The position numbers and the translations under genes are program-made. From Cristatella mucedo (lineage: Eukaryota > Bryozoa > Phylactolaemata > Cristatellidae), in NCBI GenBank assembly GCA_009760855.2, contig WPIO01000164.1:306001-370000 (forward strand): 64,000 bases of DNA. Direction: 5' to 3'. Under the pieces are notes generated by a model. The model was not told the origin of the DNA. It did no database searches and worked only from the letters and a program-made list of their open reading frames with translations. This document shows, piece after piece, positions 13,141 through 26,700 of this stretch (within the stretch, counting starts at the first letter, position 1; the number at the start of each line of letters is the position of its first letter).

Positions 13141-14015
13141 AGGTTTTGCTGTTCTAATGGGTGATGCTATTGTGCGACCTTCACCACGTGCTCGTAATCT
13201 AGGTGTCGTGTTCGACGGCTGCCTCAATTTCAAAAGCTTCATTCAGAAGACTGCCTCTACAGCTAGCCATCACATCCGATCCCTATCCAAGATTAGAAGC
13301 TGTCTCCCACAGTGGCTTGTAAAAATTTAACTAGCTCGTTAGTTCTGTCTCGGCTTGATTATTGTAATTCCCTTTTGGCTGGGCGACCAAAGAAAGCTAT
13401 TATGCCACTGCAGCGGACTATGAATATGGCTGCAAGGCTGGTCTTCAAGTCCCAGCGGTTTGAGCACGTGTCACGTTTGCTGAAAGAGCTAGGATGGTTG
13501 CCGGTAGAGCAATGGTTACAGAGCAAAGTTCTTACGCTGACCCACAAGGCCCGCCACGGCTTGGCTCCTTCGTACCTGGCTGAACTGCTGCATCAATTTA
13601 AGCCTGTTCGCGCCCTCCGGTCCTGTGTGGACACTAAATTAGCTGTCCCTTTCCTTCGCTTAAAGACAGTTAGCGACAGAAGCTTTAGCTGTGCAGGTCC
13701 TAGACTGTGGAACTCGCTGCCATAATTCTTACGCAACGACATCTACTCTCCAACTGCCGACTATGGCACATCTTTTTCAGCGGTCCTGAACTGCTACTTC
13801 TATGCTACTCACTACCTCAACTGCTCTCCTAACTCTTCTATGCTTCCCACTTTCTCTTTGTTGCGTGAGACGAAGTCTGTTGGCTACCGAATGCGTACCG
13901 AAAGCCGCTTAGGCTGTGAGTGGGCTATAAAAAACTCTCCTGCGTAACACCCACATGGTCTTTATGACTTTGTGGAGTTACTGATGGAGATACATTACAT
14001 TACATTAGGTTTCCG
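13141..14015 (+). mobile_element. Family B LINE 3' fragment, well preserved
   Basis: C-terminal ORF2 region in two frames (SPRARNLGVVFDG, then LSRLDYCNSLLAG, KARHGLAPSYLAELL, DRSFSCAGPRLWNSLP) and the B 3' end with GATACATTACATTACATT. A stop replaces the codon after NSLP. The 5' side is cut at the KGFAVL codons. Confidence 0.85.
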
Positions 14016-14127
14016 TGTCACTAAATATTTTTTCCATTGTAAAAGCACTGTAAGGGTTTCAAGGCTCAGTTCATGAGCTGTGCTAACAATTATATGTGAT
14101 AGTAGCTATTGCTTTACTTCAACTCGG

Positions 14128-14210
14128 CAATTAATGTAATTTAATGTAATGTAATGTATCTCCGTCAGTAACTCCACAAAGTCATAAAGACCATGTGGGT
14201 GTTACACAAT
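14128..14210 (-). mobile_element. Family B LINE tail, minimal copy
   Basis: Only the last 80 bases of B, on the minus strand: TAATGTAATGTATCTCCGTC and CATGTGGGTGTTACAC. It faces the tail of the copy ending near 14015, so the two tails point towards each other. Confidence 0.8.
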
Positions 14211-14214
14211 TTCT

Positions 14215-14560
14215 CTTTATTACCTTTATAACTTTTCATTTTTCATATTCAAAACTTATATTATTACTGCTTCTTCAAAGTCTTTATCAACCTTAACTTT
14301 AAAATAATGGTGGCAGGAAAATGGCCTTAAATGATTTACATTGAATCTTCAACTAATATTTAGCCAGCGCTAGTGAGCGGAGCAAAGTTTTAAAAGAACG
14401 AATGATTTTTAGCATCTCCTAAAACGTTATTGATCTAACATTATTTTACTATTTGGCTAGAAAAGTAGTCTGCATACTTAAAACAAAGAAAATTAAAAGT
14501 ATGGTAATTAAAAAATTGATTTAATAATTATATGCTTGACTCTGTGCACAGTATTTCTTT
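14215..14560. other. AT-rich 3' flank of the receptor gene
   Basis: No gene on either strand. It would hold the 3' UTR of the minus-strand receptor; candidate polyadenylation signals are at 14525-14520 and 14222-14217 (minus strand). Confidence 0.45.
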
Positions 14561-14563
14561 AGG

Positions 14564-14774
14564 TTATAGGAACAGTGTCTTAGTCTTTGGTCTACTGTAT
14601 CTCAGCGTTTGGTATTGACTTGAGCTTTCATATTCTTCTGTTGGCGTAATTGATGATTCCTTTGATGACCTCATCATGTCCATATTTAATGTTGTTTGGT
14701 TTTCACAATTCTCAGAGTCTGAATCGGCATTCGCCTTTTCAGGTACGACTGTCGGTGCATTCGTTTCAAAGTTA
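14564..14774 (-). CDS. Receptor exon 13: C-terminal cytoplasmic tail
   Basis: Acceptor AACTTGTTTTAG in phase 2, so the joining codon is Ser, then 69 residues to a stop. The tail is acidic and Ser/Thr-rich and ends EEYESSSQYQTLRYSRP plus a basic end. YQTL fits the YxxΦ sorting motif, and the three close tyrosines could be phosphorylated. The link to exon 12 rests on phase alone across 8.9 kb of LINE-filled intron, so it is the weakest join. An ATTAAA-type signal on the minus strand (14525-14520) follows the stop by about 40 bases and an AATAAA at 14222-14217 by about 340. Confidence 0.58.
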
Positions 14775-17700
14775 CTAAAACAAGTTAAGTAAACTGTTGC
14801 AGTCTCTGTAACTTGAATCATCGCGTATTGCCTTTGCGAGACACGGTAAACGTGACTGGTGAGCATGGTAAATAAGAATTTACCAGGATAAGCCAACATC
14901 TAGTGCACATTAACTCATTAATGTAAGTTTAACTGTAGCGTCAAGGCTCTCTTTCGCATTGTTAATTAGCCGCCTCATTTCATATTAGATGCTGCCCAAC
15001 TTCGCAACTTGTCTGTCATGTCACCTATAGAAAAACTGGCTGCATTAGTGAATGAGGGTACTCGAGGCTTTGTGGGCAGGTGGCCGACCTCGTTTCTTGG
15101 GCGCATCAGTGTTAGCGAAAAAATGCTGCAGCAGACGACGAAAGATCTGGGAAGTGTCGGTGAAACCGACAGAGCCTGGATTTAGTCGATACAATTGTCA
15201 AAGCTCCTCGTATGCGGTACCTGTCAACGAAGAAGATGCTGGATGGATGTGCAGCTGTAGTAATATAACTCATTTGTATTGCGCCGTATAAGAACTTTAT
15301 CTCTATGCAGGCGCTTAACATATGCCACTGGGTTCGAGCCATTAACCATGGTCAGACTTTGGCCGGGGCTACCATCTTAACCGGTTGGCCGAACCAGTGC
15401 TAGCTTGCATAGCCCAGCGGACTCATGCATCAATGGTGCTCAAACCAGATTTAAGATCCTCGGTAGGGTCCGTATCTCCAAGGGCTTCTAGAGAGTCCAT
15501 ATTAACGCTAGAGATTCCGTTTCGTTCCTCCCCGCTCTAGAGGGCGGCCTCGGGCAAGTCCTAGTCTGGTGTGGACCTTTACTTTATTTCTCCGTAATAA
15601 CTTCGGGTATTCCACTGCTATGTTCGCTGTGACTATTTATGAGCTTTCCTCGGATATGCTACACAAAACAGGACCTGCTTAGCATAAGGTGCGATGTCGC
15701 CATTAGTCGATACCTACCGGCGGGCCTTCTCGGGTGGGTCAGTGAGAACCTTCCTGCATCCTGCTTTTGCCCTATCAACAGCTCGGCTATCGAACCTACG
15801 ACTCGTAAGTTTAAAGCGCTGAATAGTACTTGTTGCGGTAGCGGCCCACCCGCCGTACCCCGGCGTGCTGTGAAACTTCGTCTGACGGCCGTTAACAAGG
15901 TCAAATTCAAATTCAAATAGCCAGCGTCTGCCGGGCCGGACTCAAACGGAGAAGAATACAAGCCATTTCATCGCCGTCGCCCAGTAGTTTGACAGCCTGT
16001 TAAATTCCGCCTATTAAATATCCGCTTGCTAAAAATTAAGGGGTTTCTTATCCGCGATCAGGTGATCCAGGAGAAGCTTGATGCATTTCTGCTTACCGAA
16101 ACTTGGATGACTCCTTGTTCCAATAGCTGTATTTCTGAGACCAATCCACCCGGGTTCTCATTCTATCAGTCCCTGCGTCCTGACAAAGTTGGTGGCAGTG
16201 TTGCAATTGTTGTTCGCGAATCGTTTGGCTATAAAATGTGCTCTTTCTCGTATGGGTTATCATTTGAGTCTGTTGCTATCGGGTATTCATCAAAGACAAT
16301 GCTGCTCACTGTTGCAATATACCGGCCTCCTAATGGCTGTCTAAACTTGTTTATAGAGGATTTTTAAGGGTTCCTGGCTAAAATATTTGTGTGTGACAAG
16401 CCAATACTGAACGTAGGAGACTTCAATATTCACGTTGACAACTCTAGCAACAGCTAGGTCTGCTCATTTCTTGAATGTTTGGAGAATTTTGGTTTGGCCC
16501 TAGAAGTTTTTCTCATAGCACCCACGTCGGTGGCCACATTCTAGATCTCGTGATCACTAAGTATATCTTTCCAACGGACCTTGTGGTGTGCGCACTGACC
16601 TTCTTAGATCATTGTTCTGTCTCGTTTAATGTGCCTGCTCCCTAGCACATACAGGGAAATGTCGAATTTGGCAAGCGACGTAACTTACCTAGCATTGACA
16701 CAAATAAGTTTTTGAAATCTGTTTGTGATGCAGGTCTTCTTCATCTGCGTTCAGACCCGACCGGCTGATACCCTCACTGATGCTATGAACATAACAGTCG
16801 GGAGTGCTCTTGACAAGCATGCTCTTGTTCGCTCTCTCCGTGTTCAAAATCGTGGAGATTCCTTTCAAATTACAAAAAACTCCTTAAGATGCGCCTGGTT
16901 AAGCACAGGCTTGAACGTCGTTTCAAGAAATCAGGATCCGATGCAGATCTAGTCAATTACAAGGACTTCCTTCGAGTTTGCACCCGAAAGCTTACTAAAA
17001 CCAGGGCTTCTTTTTATCATTAGAAATCTGAATTCCTGCCGGTCGGACACTAAACAGGTTTATAATACAGTAAACCATTTATTGGCCAATGCTGAGAGTT
17101 CTGACTCCCCAGATATTAGAACTCGACCGAAAGGTTTTCAGCCTTCTTTACTAAAAAATATTGTTCACATTCGTGCCTACAATAAGCAACCTCCGACTAA
17201 AACGATCGTGGTTCCACAACCTGTGACTTTCCTTAAAAGGTTCTCTTAAGTATCTGCATGCAATGAGGCTACCTTAACAAGGTTTGGCAAATAGAGCTCA
17301 TCTCCTGAAGACCCTATACCCTCATCTCTGTGGTCTTCACCAGCAGACCAACTAAGCTATACCATAACTAAGATTCCTAATGCTTCTGTGGGAGGAGGGG
17401 TCATGCTCAAGTCCTTCAAATCGGCAATCGTTAGGCCTATTCTTAAACAGCCTGGATTATACACAGAGGTCCTTGCAAATTATCACCCAGTTTCCCTCCT
17501 TCCTTTCATATCAAACATTCTTAAAAAAATGGTTGCTAAGCAGCTGGTGGAACATATTGAAAAGAATGGAATGTCAATAACAATTCAATCAGGGTTCAAG
17601 AGGCTGCACTCCACTGAAACTGCTCTCCTCCGTGTTAACAGTGACATTCTACGTGGCAACGACGACGGGAATGTCACTGCCCTAGCTCTGCTAGATCTGT

Positions 17701-20700
17701 CTGCTGCCTTCGACACCATTGATCACGAAGTTCTGTTTGAACGATTGAGAACAACGATCTGTCTGGAAGACGAAGTACTGGCGAGGTTTAAGTCATACTT
17801 GTCTGATCGTGTTCAATCAGTGTCGTGTGGAGGTCAGGTCTCACAAGCGAGATTGGTCACCTGCAGAGTCCCTCAAGGGTCTGTACTCGGTCCCTAGTTC
17901 TGCATTTATACACAACATCTGGGAAAAGTGATGAAGGCCCATGGAATAGGATATCACTTCTATGCTGACGATACTCAGTTGTATTTGTCATTAAAGCCGT
18001 CGGAATCTGCTGCGGCAACTGAGAAACTGAATGCTTGCCTTGCCGATGTTCGATCTTGGATGTCGGAAAACTTACTGAGATTAAATGACGCATTTAAAAG
18101 GAACTTAAAAACACACCTATTTAGGACAGCATTTAGTGGGTCCCTGTGATTCGTCCTTCACGTGCTTATGCATGCTGACACTGTGCATGCTTCCACTAGC
18201 CACATTTGCATGCTGACCCTGTGCATGACACCCCTAACGATGTTATTCATTTTGTTTGTTTTTAAGCATGATTTTACTTACCATTTTATTGCATTTCCCT
18301 TTGCAGTAAATGTAAAGCGCCTAGAAAAAGAGATTAAGTTTTCTGAGGGCGCTTTATCAAGTACATTATTATTATTATTATTACTATTATTATAAAACCG
18401 AACTGTTGCTCATAGGACACCCTAAGCGTGTGGCTGGATTAAAAGGCTTTGCTGTTTCAATAGGTGATGCTATTGTGCGACCTTCACCACGTGCTCGTAA
18501 TCTAGGTGTCGTGTTTAACAGCTGCCTCAATTTCAAAAGCTTTATTCAGAAGTCTGCTTCTACAGCTAGCCATAACATTCGATCTCTATCCATGATTGGG
18601 AGCTGTCTCCCACAGTGGCTTCTAAAAAAATTAACTAGCTCTTTAGTTCTGTCTCGGCTCGATTATTGTAGTTCCCTTTTGGCTGGGCTACCGAAGAGAG
18701 CTATTAGGCCACAGCAGTGGACTATGAACATGGCTGCAAGGCTAGTCTTCAAGTCCTAGTGGTTTGAGCACGTGTCTCAATAGCTGAAAGAGCTAGGATG
18801 GTTGCTGGTTGAGCAACGGATACAGAGCAAAGTTCTTTCGCTAACCCACAAGGCCCACCTCGGCTTGGCTCCTTCGTACCTTGCTGAACTGCTCCACCTG
18901 TTTCAGCCTCTTTGCACCCTCAGGTCATTTTGGACAATAAATTAGCTGCCCCATTCCTCAGCTTAAAGACCGTTGGCAACAGAAGCTTTAGCTCTGTAGG
19001 TCGTAGACTGTGGATCTCGCTTCCACATTTCTTATGCAACGACAGCTACTTTCTTACTTCCGACTAAGGCACATCATACTTAGCGGTCCTATCTGCTACT
19101 TCTTTGCTAATTACTACCTCAACTGCTTTCCTGACTCTGCTATGCTTCCCACTTCTTCTTTGATTCGTGAGACGAAGTCTTTTGGCTACCGAATGCGTAC
19201 CGAAAGCCGCTTAGGCTGCGAGTTAGCTATGCAAAACTCTCCAGCCTAACACCCGAATTGTCTTTATAACTTAGTGGAGTTACTGATAGAGATACAACAT
19301 GTGGTGAATGCGTAGCCCAGCTATAAACTTGGCTCAATTTCAGCTCGAACAGGAACTGCTCAGCAGGGGAAAAACTCCTCAGCCCTGGAGCAGTGAGTCA
19401 GAAAGCACTCACTGCTTGCTGGCTTACTGGAATGTGTTATCAGGTGATTACAGAGGGTGCAAAACTTCGCAGCCAGACTTGTCTGTCATGAACGTCGCAG
19501 TTGCTGCATCACACCACGTCTCACCAACCTGCACTGGCTATAGGTCAAGCAACAGGTTGACTTCAAGGTTTTGTCGCTCACTTTTAAGACCCTTCATTAT
19601 TTCACTCCAGCCTATCTCTCAGATCTACTTCCCGCCAGGCCAGGCATAGTAAACTCTCTTTTGGGAATCGAACGTTTTACCAATACCTCGTACAAACCAC
19701 GAATCCTTTGGAGACCATGCATTCAGTTTTTATTTTCCCAAAGCCTGGAACTTGCTATCGACTTGCCTCAAAATATCAACTGACTTGACTACCAATAAAA
19801 AGAACTTGATAAGGCACCTATTTAGGCCAGCATTTTTGGGGTCTTTGTGATTCGTCCTTCATGTGCTTATGAGTGCTGACACTGTGCATGCTGCCACTAA
19901 CCGCATTTGCATGCTGACCCTGTGCATGTCACCCCTAAACGTGTTATTTATGTTTATCAAGCATGATACTACTCACCATTCAGTCGAGCTTCCCTTTGCA
20001 GCAAATGTGAAGCGCCAAGAAAGAGATTGAGTTCTCTGAGGGTGCTTTATCAAGTGCATTATTATTATTAATATTATTAATATTATTAGAGCAGCACCAC
20101 TGGCACGAGAGAGTGCAAGAGCTCAAGAGCAAGCAAGAAAGCACTCTGGTGGATCTGCTGCGATGATTTGGCCCTCAGAATCGGTCTGCTATCGGCATAC
20201 TCGTCTGATCAACGGTGGCTGGCCTCTTAAACTCTGCCATAACTCCGTTCAAAAAAAGAATCATCGAGAGCCCTTTCGTTATTCAAGCAGGACAGGGCCG
20301 CTAATCCGATGGTCGGGCGGCGGTACTAATTCCTTGGTGTAATGGCTTATCGTGCCGGCTCGGTACCCCTAAGCTCCTAAGCCCCACCGTTTCGGCTGGT
20401 ATGTAGTAATATAAGCAATACCCTATTAAAAATTCCAAATGATTGGTAACAAAATCCGCAAGCAGCAGGCATAGTGTAAGCGTGTATAATAACTAAGAAT
20501 ACATTGGATCTTTTCGCCTTGACCAAGACACTGCTGGCATTTTTAAACTGCCCGACATGTAAAGATGCAACCAAACGGACCTATTCGTCCTTCAGACCTC
20601 TAGATCGATCACAATATCTAGTCATATCGCTGTAATCACCAACTAATTTTTCAATTTTTAAGACGTTATAATTAGTCTCAAAACAGTCTTTCGAATCTAT

Positions 20701-23700
20701 TTTTGTGAGCTCGAGCTGCCAATGTTGGCAGAAGTCTATTGCCCCTTATCTACCAAGTCCTCCTGTATCTCAAATATCTTTGATCTAATCTTGATCCTTC
20801 GTGCGTGCCCTAAATTTATCTTTCCTCATTATTTTAACATTAATTTTAAAAACTGTCTGATGCCTTCAGAACCGCGTTTAGTGCACTCTTGACTGACTTA
20901 TGTCTCTTGCTGCTCATACGCATGGCCGTACTCTCATAAAATGTCAGGCACTCTGCTACATTTTCTAATAAACTGCAAGCTATTATGACCTATTATAACC
21001 GAACTCAGGCTATCTGAAAACGCACTGTTCTAATTCCGTTTACAGGGTATGCCCTCCTGGGCATCTACAATCACCTGTGAATAGTGAAATCTTAAGATCC
21101 TTGACATCAATTCTGTAAGCGTAAGAATATTTTCTCTGTCCCTGACGATCAATCGTCCTTCCAACCTGCCGCTATTGGTAGATTGCCACAACATGACTCC
21201 AGCAGACATACTTGAGAAATTTGAACCTCTGATTAAGCTCACTGTGAGCTCTTGCTCATACGGCCTATGGTTTACCGAGGACAATAAACAAACAAGGTCT
21301 CCTGAGTGCAAGGTTAAAAAACAGACAAATATTGAAACCGACCATCCCGCAACAGGCACATAAAAATTAATGTAGATCTTAAAAATCAAGCCTAGCACTG
21401 GTTGAGCTTAGCTTCTATAAAAATTGTTAAATCACATTTTGTTTGAACATTTCCAAAATGCTTCTTGATAAGCTATGTATGATAAGCTGTCTTCTTAGCT
21501 TCTCCAACGGTTGCTCCTTACCACTTCATCCCTAAGCTGATCTAATTTTTAGCTTCGTCAACTTCTTAGTCAACGAAATAGACAGCATTATGGAGTTTGT
21601 CCTTCGGGTGACAAAATTCCTTTTGCAATCGTGTCCCTGAATACCGTGTAGCATTTGATGCTTAATTTCAGGATGGCCGCGACTGACCTAATCATGAAAT
21701 TCATATCATAATCAAAGGAGACAACTAGTCCTTCAGATCATATTCCCATCTCCCTGCTTATGCGACACATAAATCTGCAAGGGCCATAAATAACTAACAT
21801 AATTTATACCGTGGCATACCAGCTGAATTCAATCGTTGGATATTTAAACCAAGTTAATAAGTTCCAATCAGGTAATATCTTATCACTCCAATGAGGCAGC
21901 ATTCCTTTGGGTGTATAACGACCTCCTTCGAAATGCAGGCTTAGGTAGAGCTTCTCTGCTTGGTTTGTTTGGTCTTTTGGCAGCTTTTGGTCGTCGATCG
22001 TCAAGTTCTTTTTAAGCACCTTACATCTCACTTGGATATCACCGGTTCTATAAAACAACGGTGTGAGTCCTATCTCAGATAGATATTCCAGAGTGTTGAA
22101 ATAAAGGGTGGAGGATTATGTGCACTACCACTACAGTATGGTGTACCTTAGGTCTCTTACCTTGGTCCGGTTAATCTAATGGCTTAGAATCTCCTAACTG
22201 CCGGAGTGACTGTCAAACGAAACCTAAGCTTTCAAGTATATGCAGATGGTATACAGTTGTGCCTTCGGAATCTGCTGCAGCAACTAATAAAGTGGAAGCT
22301 TGCCCTATCGACATTCGATCCTAGATGTCGGCAAATTTCCTTAAACGAAACGCAGATAAAACCGAACTGCTGCTCATAGGACACCCTAAGCCTTTTGATC
22401 AACTGGACGGCTTCGCTCTTCTAATACATGATGCCGTCCTGCGACCATTACTGGGTGCTCGGAGTCTATCTTTTGCCTTCAACAGCTGCCTAAATTGAGA
22501 AAGCTTCACTATGGAGACCGAATAAACAGTTTGCGATCACGTCCGATTCTTACCTAAGATTAGGAACTGTCTTCCACATTGGCTTAGAGAATTTTTAACT
22601 AAGAAGCTAGTTTTTTTCCTGGCTAGATTGCTCTAATTTCGTTTTCACTAGGATTCTGAAAAAGTCACTTTAGTAAAACTGTCGGTAATGGATGTAGCTG
22701 AAATAATAGTCTGCAAGTCCCTGATGTTGGACCGTGTGTTTCACTTGCTAAAAGGAGTAGCATGTCTGCTAGCTGATCAACGGATACAGTGCGAAGTTCT
22801 TACACTGACTCACAAGGCCGACCATGGCTAGACGTCTTCGTACTGACTTACCAGTGTCAAATTCCTGGTACCCTCCGATCCTGTGTGGGAAATTAATTAG
22901 CTTTTCCATCAATCCTTCTAAAGATCATTCGCGACAAAAGATTTAGATCTGCAGGTTGTAGACTGGAACTCGCCTCCACAATTCTTCCGCAACGAAAACT
23001 ACTCTCCTACTGCCGACTACGGCTCATACTTTTCAGGGGTCCTGAACTGCTACTTCCAGGCTACTCACTATCTAAACTGCTCTCCTGACTCTGCTATGCT
23101 CCCCACTTTCTCTTTGTTGCGTGAGACGAAGACTGTTGGGTACCGGATGCGTACAGAAAGCAGCTGAGGCTGTGAGTGAGCTACACAAAACTGTACAGCA
23201 TACCACCCACGTGGTCTTTGTGACTGGGTCGAGTTACAGATGGAGACAAATTACATTACTTTGCTTCTATCCCTGCCAATTAGTATGTAAAACTCTCTCA
23301 AATCATTTGCTGGGTTTATTGATGACATTGGCACCTGGATGGCAACTAACTTTCCAAACATAAAAGACGGTAAAGGCAACTTGCTTGGCTTGGGCTGCCA
23401 AAACTGTCGTGCAATCTCAGCCCATCTCTTTAATGGTTTATCTCTCGCTATTTTATTTGCTCTTTTGCTGTAAGTTAGGTAACAACGACTGCTAATTAGT
23501 TCGAAAGATTGGCTACCTCATCTTGGGTAGCCAGTACCCAGCCTATCGTCAGCTCACATGGAAAAACCGTAGTTAAGTCTGTGAATAACTCTGGCTTGCC
23601 AAAAAATAGCTCTGTAATAAGTACAGTGCGATTGCTTTACATTCTATTTACCTCCATAGAGAATGTCCCTCAGCGCACTGTCTGTCGGAGTAATGAATGC

Positions 23701-26700
23701 TAACTTCGCAGAGGGCATCTGTATTGGCAGAGCATGTGAGAACTGATTCACCAAAGGGAGAATTTCCTGTAAACAAGAGATCTGGAAAGCCTTGTTTTGC
23801 TGGCAAATGGTTTAGTTCATCTCGTGGTAAATTTTTCGCTCTCCCATTTTTTGTTTTCGAATCGTCATTGATATGCATTCCGGTAAAGCCGCTAGCATGG
23901 AAAGCTGATTGGGCCTAATAAGGAAAAAAGCAATAATGAAAGTAGAACAGCGAACGACGCATTTAATTGAACTATAATTTTTCCGAGCTTGGTCTATCAC
24001 AAGCAAAATTTTCAAAGGTATTCAAAAAAGTGCAGCTGTTTAAAAGTCAAAAACAGTTTTCCTGCCTGGTAATATATTATTCCTAACTTTTATAGGAGTA
24101 CTAAGCTCGCTAAACAAATTGGGCAATTTCGGAATTTCCCGGAAAGCTGGCTGGTATGTTTATAGTTCAATGGATTTATTGAACAGGTTCAGTTGCTGTT
24201 TTATTGTGTCTTCATTATTCGATCCCAGATGCTGTTAACCATACATGCAAATTGACCTTGTGCATGTCACTCCTAACCTATGCAGCTAGGCTTGTCTGTC
24301 TTGAGCATCTCAGCTTCAACTTCACACCACTTCTCACCGTCCTGCTGTTGCTCCCAGTCAAGCAAGGCATCGACTTCAAGAATGGTTTGGTCCAGTGGTT
24401 AAGGCACTCACCCCGACCGGAGTCTGGCTGAGGACATAGGCTCGAGCACCGATGCATATATGAAGCTCGTAAATAGAGATTAAGTTCTCTCCGGGTGATT
24501 TATAAATGAATTATATTTTCTTAACGTTTGGTCATTGACTGTCAGTTTGTTTCATTATTTGGCTCCAGCCTACCAATCACATTCATTTGCCCATCAGGCA
24601 TTCGTACCACCCGCTTTTCAAAATCCAACCGTTTACCTATGTGTCACACAAATCTCAATTCCTTTGGAGACCGAGCCCAAAGTTGGCATGCTCCTAAAGG
24701 CGGGAAGTCCGTCCCGACGTCCGTCCGTTCCATTACGACTTCTGACTTGACCACATTTAAAAAGAAACTAAAAATTCACTTATTTATGACAGCATTTAAT
24801 AGGTCCACGTGATTCGTTCTTTGTGTGCTTATGCACGATGGCACTGTGCATACTGCCACTAACCTTGTTAATCTCGCTCTTTACAAAGCATGATACGGCT
24901 CACCGCTCGATCGTGTGTCTTTGCCGCAAATTTTAATTGCCTAGAGAGAGATTGAGTTATCCAAGGGCGCTTTATCGAGTTTCATAATAATACTAATAAT
25001 AATACACCTAATAAAGCAGTCTCAGGGAACCTAATCTCTCTCTAGGCCCTTTTCATTTGCTGCAAAGGGAAACTCGATTGCATCGCGTGTGATATCATTC
25101 TTGATAAACGACACGAATAACGTGGTAAGGGGTGACATGCACAGGGTCAGCGTGCAAAAGTGGTTAATGGCAGCTTGCACGGTATCAGCACAAATAATTT
25201 ATATAATTATTAAGTCGACTACCGAAGTTGCATTGCCATAGTAGTGCAGAGACAGTTTTTTGCACTCTCATGTGGTCAGTGCTATAAGTTCCACTGACTT
25301 CGGAATTCCGGGTTCTCATTTCTTACAGCTGTGCGGGTCGTGGGCATCATCACTAACTATATCGCATACGTAATACGATGTTCGTTCTAAGTAAAATACT
25401 TACGGGATAAATGGGCTCAGGAAATACTTTGTAGTAATAATATTGCGATTTTTCTTCTCCTATTTAAGCTTAGAAGTTAAATATTATTAAAAGAATTAAA
25501 AATTAGTTAGGGGCTGAAGGCATGAGGTAGTTTTTTAGCCAGATATTTTAGTGGCAGTTCAAATTATATTGGCCTGTGACAACCGTGAAATCCCTACTGT
25601 AATTATCCGTATTTTTCTTTTCAAACTCTAGTTTGCGAGGGTATCTTAAGTATTTAAAGACTCTTTCAGAAATGTGAAGACTTATTTTTCTTAAATATTT
25701 GATGCACACATTAAATAATTAAACTGGACCCAATTCTATTTTCAATCTACCTCTAACAACCACCGATTTTAAGGTAGCCACTTTGGATATATAAGACTAT
25801 ATCGGCTATATAGAACATTTAATGAATAATTGGCTCAATAAGTCACAAGAAAATTATGACAGGTTGAAGTCTTTCGCTAGATGGTACTTTCATTTGAAAA
25901 TGACCAAAAGCGAAACATTAAGTACGAAAGACAAACTGCCGGAAGTACCCGTGCTCTGGGTAGATTCACTTAGCATCTGCCTTCATTGAAGTGTTACATT
26001 AGCAAAAAAAGCCATTTTTACCAAATTCATATACCAAAAGTTTGTTTTCAGGATTTCTTTTTATTTGTATCAATATGAAGCATTTTCTTTCCTCGGAATA
26101 AACAAATTAAATGTTAAGGGTGAGCTGACATTAATTGTAGGTGACCTTTAAGGCCGATTACAAGCGGAAATTAGCTTATTCACGCAACTTGTCCACCTTC
26201 AACGATATTGGCTATTATTATTGTACACATATTTATTGAAATATATTGCCATAAATAATTAATACCTGGAGATGTATACTTATATGTCGATTGACTCCAA
26301 CATGCATAGTTTCACATCAAAATCATTAGTTTAGATGCAAGTAGATCGTTATATAAAAAGGTCTTTCCACACTTCGCAAAAAGGTTAAATAAAATAAAAA
26401 AAATTCTGTGCACGCACGTAATGCTAATGAAAGGCGATATCAAAGTCAATGCTTATCGCTTGAATCAATTTAAATTAAGGATCCCAGATTGGCAGATAGA
26501 AAGAAATAAAACACAGCTCCAAACGTACATCGGGCTACGTAATATTCGGTTGCAGTTAAGGCAGAAAACAATCGCGACTGCAATTCATTTTTAAGGACTA
26601 CATTTTGTATATGTGTGGCATTTACCTTTCGCTATAAGATATTGCTTACCAATTTTTGGTGCTTTTTATTTTCAGGAGTTCCCTGACAATGTGCTTTGCA

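Larger units (their letters stand above)
15410..19300 (+). mobile_element. Family B LINE, longest copy (5' UTR to tail)
   Basis: The most complete B copy. A GC-rich presumed 5' UTR (15410-16000) is followed by an APE-type endonuclease (LDAFLLTETWM, GGSVAIVVRE, IYRPPNG), then RT (HSTETALLRVNSDILRG, LSAAFDTIDHEV, PQGSVLGP, YHFYADDTQLYL) and the C-terminal domain, ending near 19300 with GATAGAGATACAACATG. Stops and frameshifts split the frame many times, so it is dead. A 300-bp family A 3' end interrupts RT at 18090-18393. It sits in the last intron of the receptor gene, on the opposite strand. Confidence 0.87.

Noticed and set aside
5529-18395. The two nested A tails as one old insertion copied with family B
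   Set aside because: The inserts start at different points of the A sequence, so two events are simpler, although trimming of one cannot be excluded.
21030-21398. Membrane protein on the minus strand
   Set aside because: The opposite strand matches the family A linker; the frame is a shadow.
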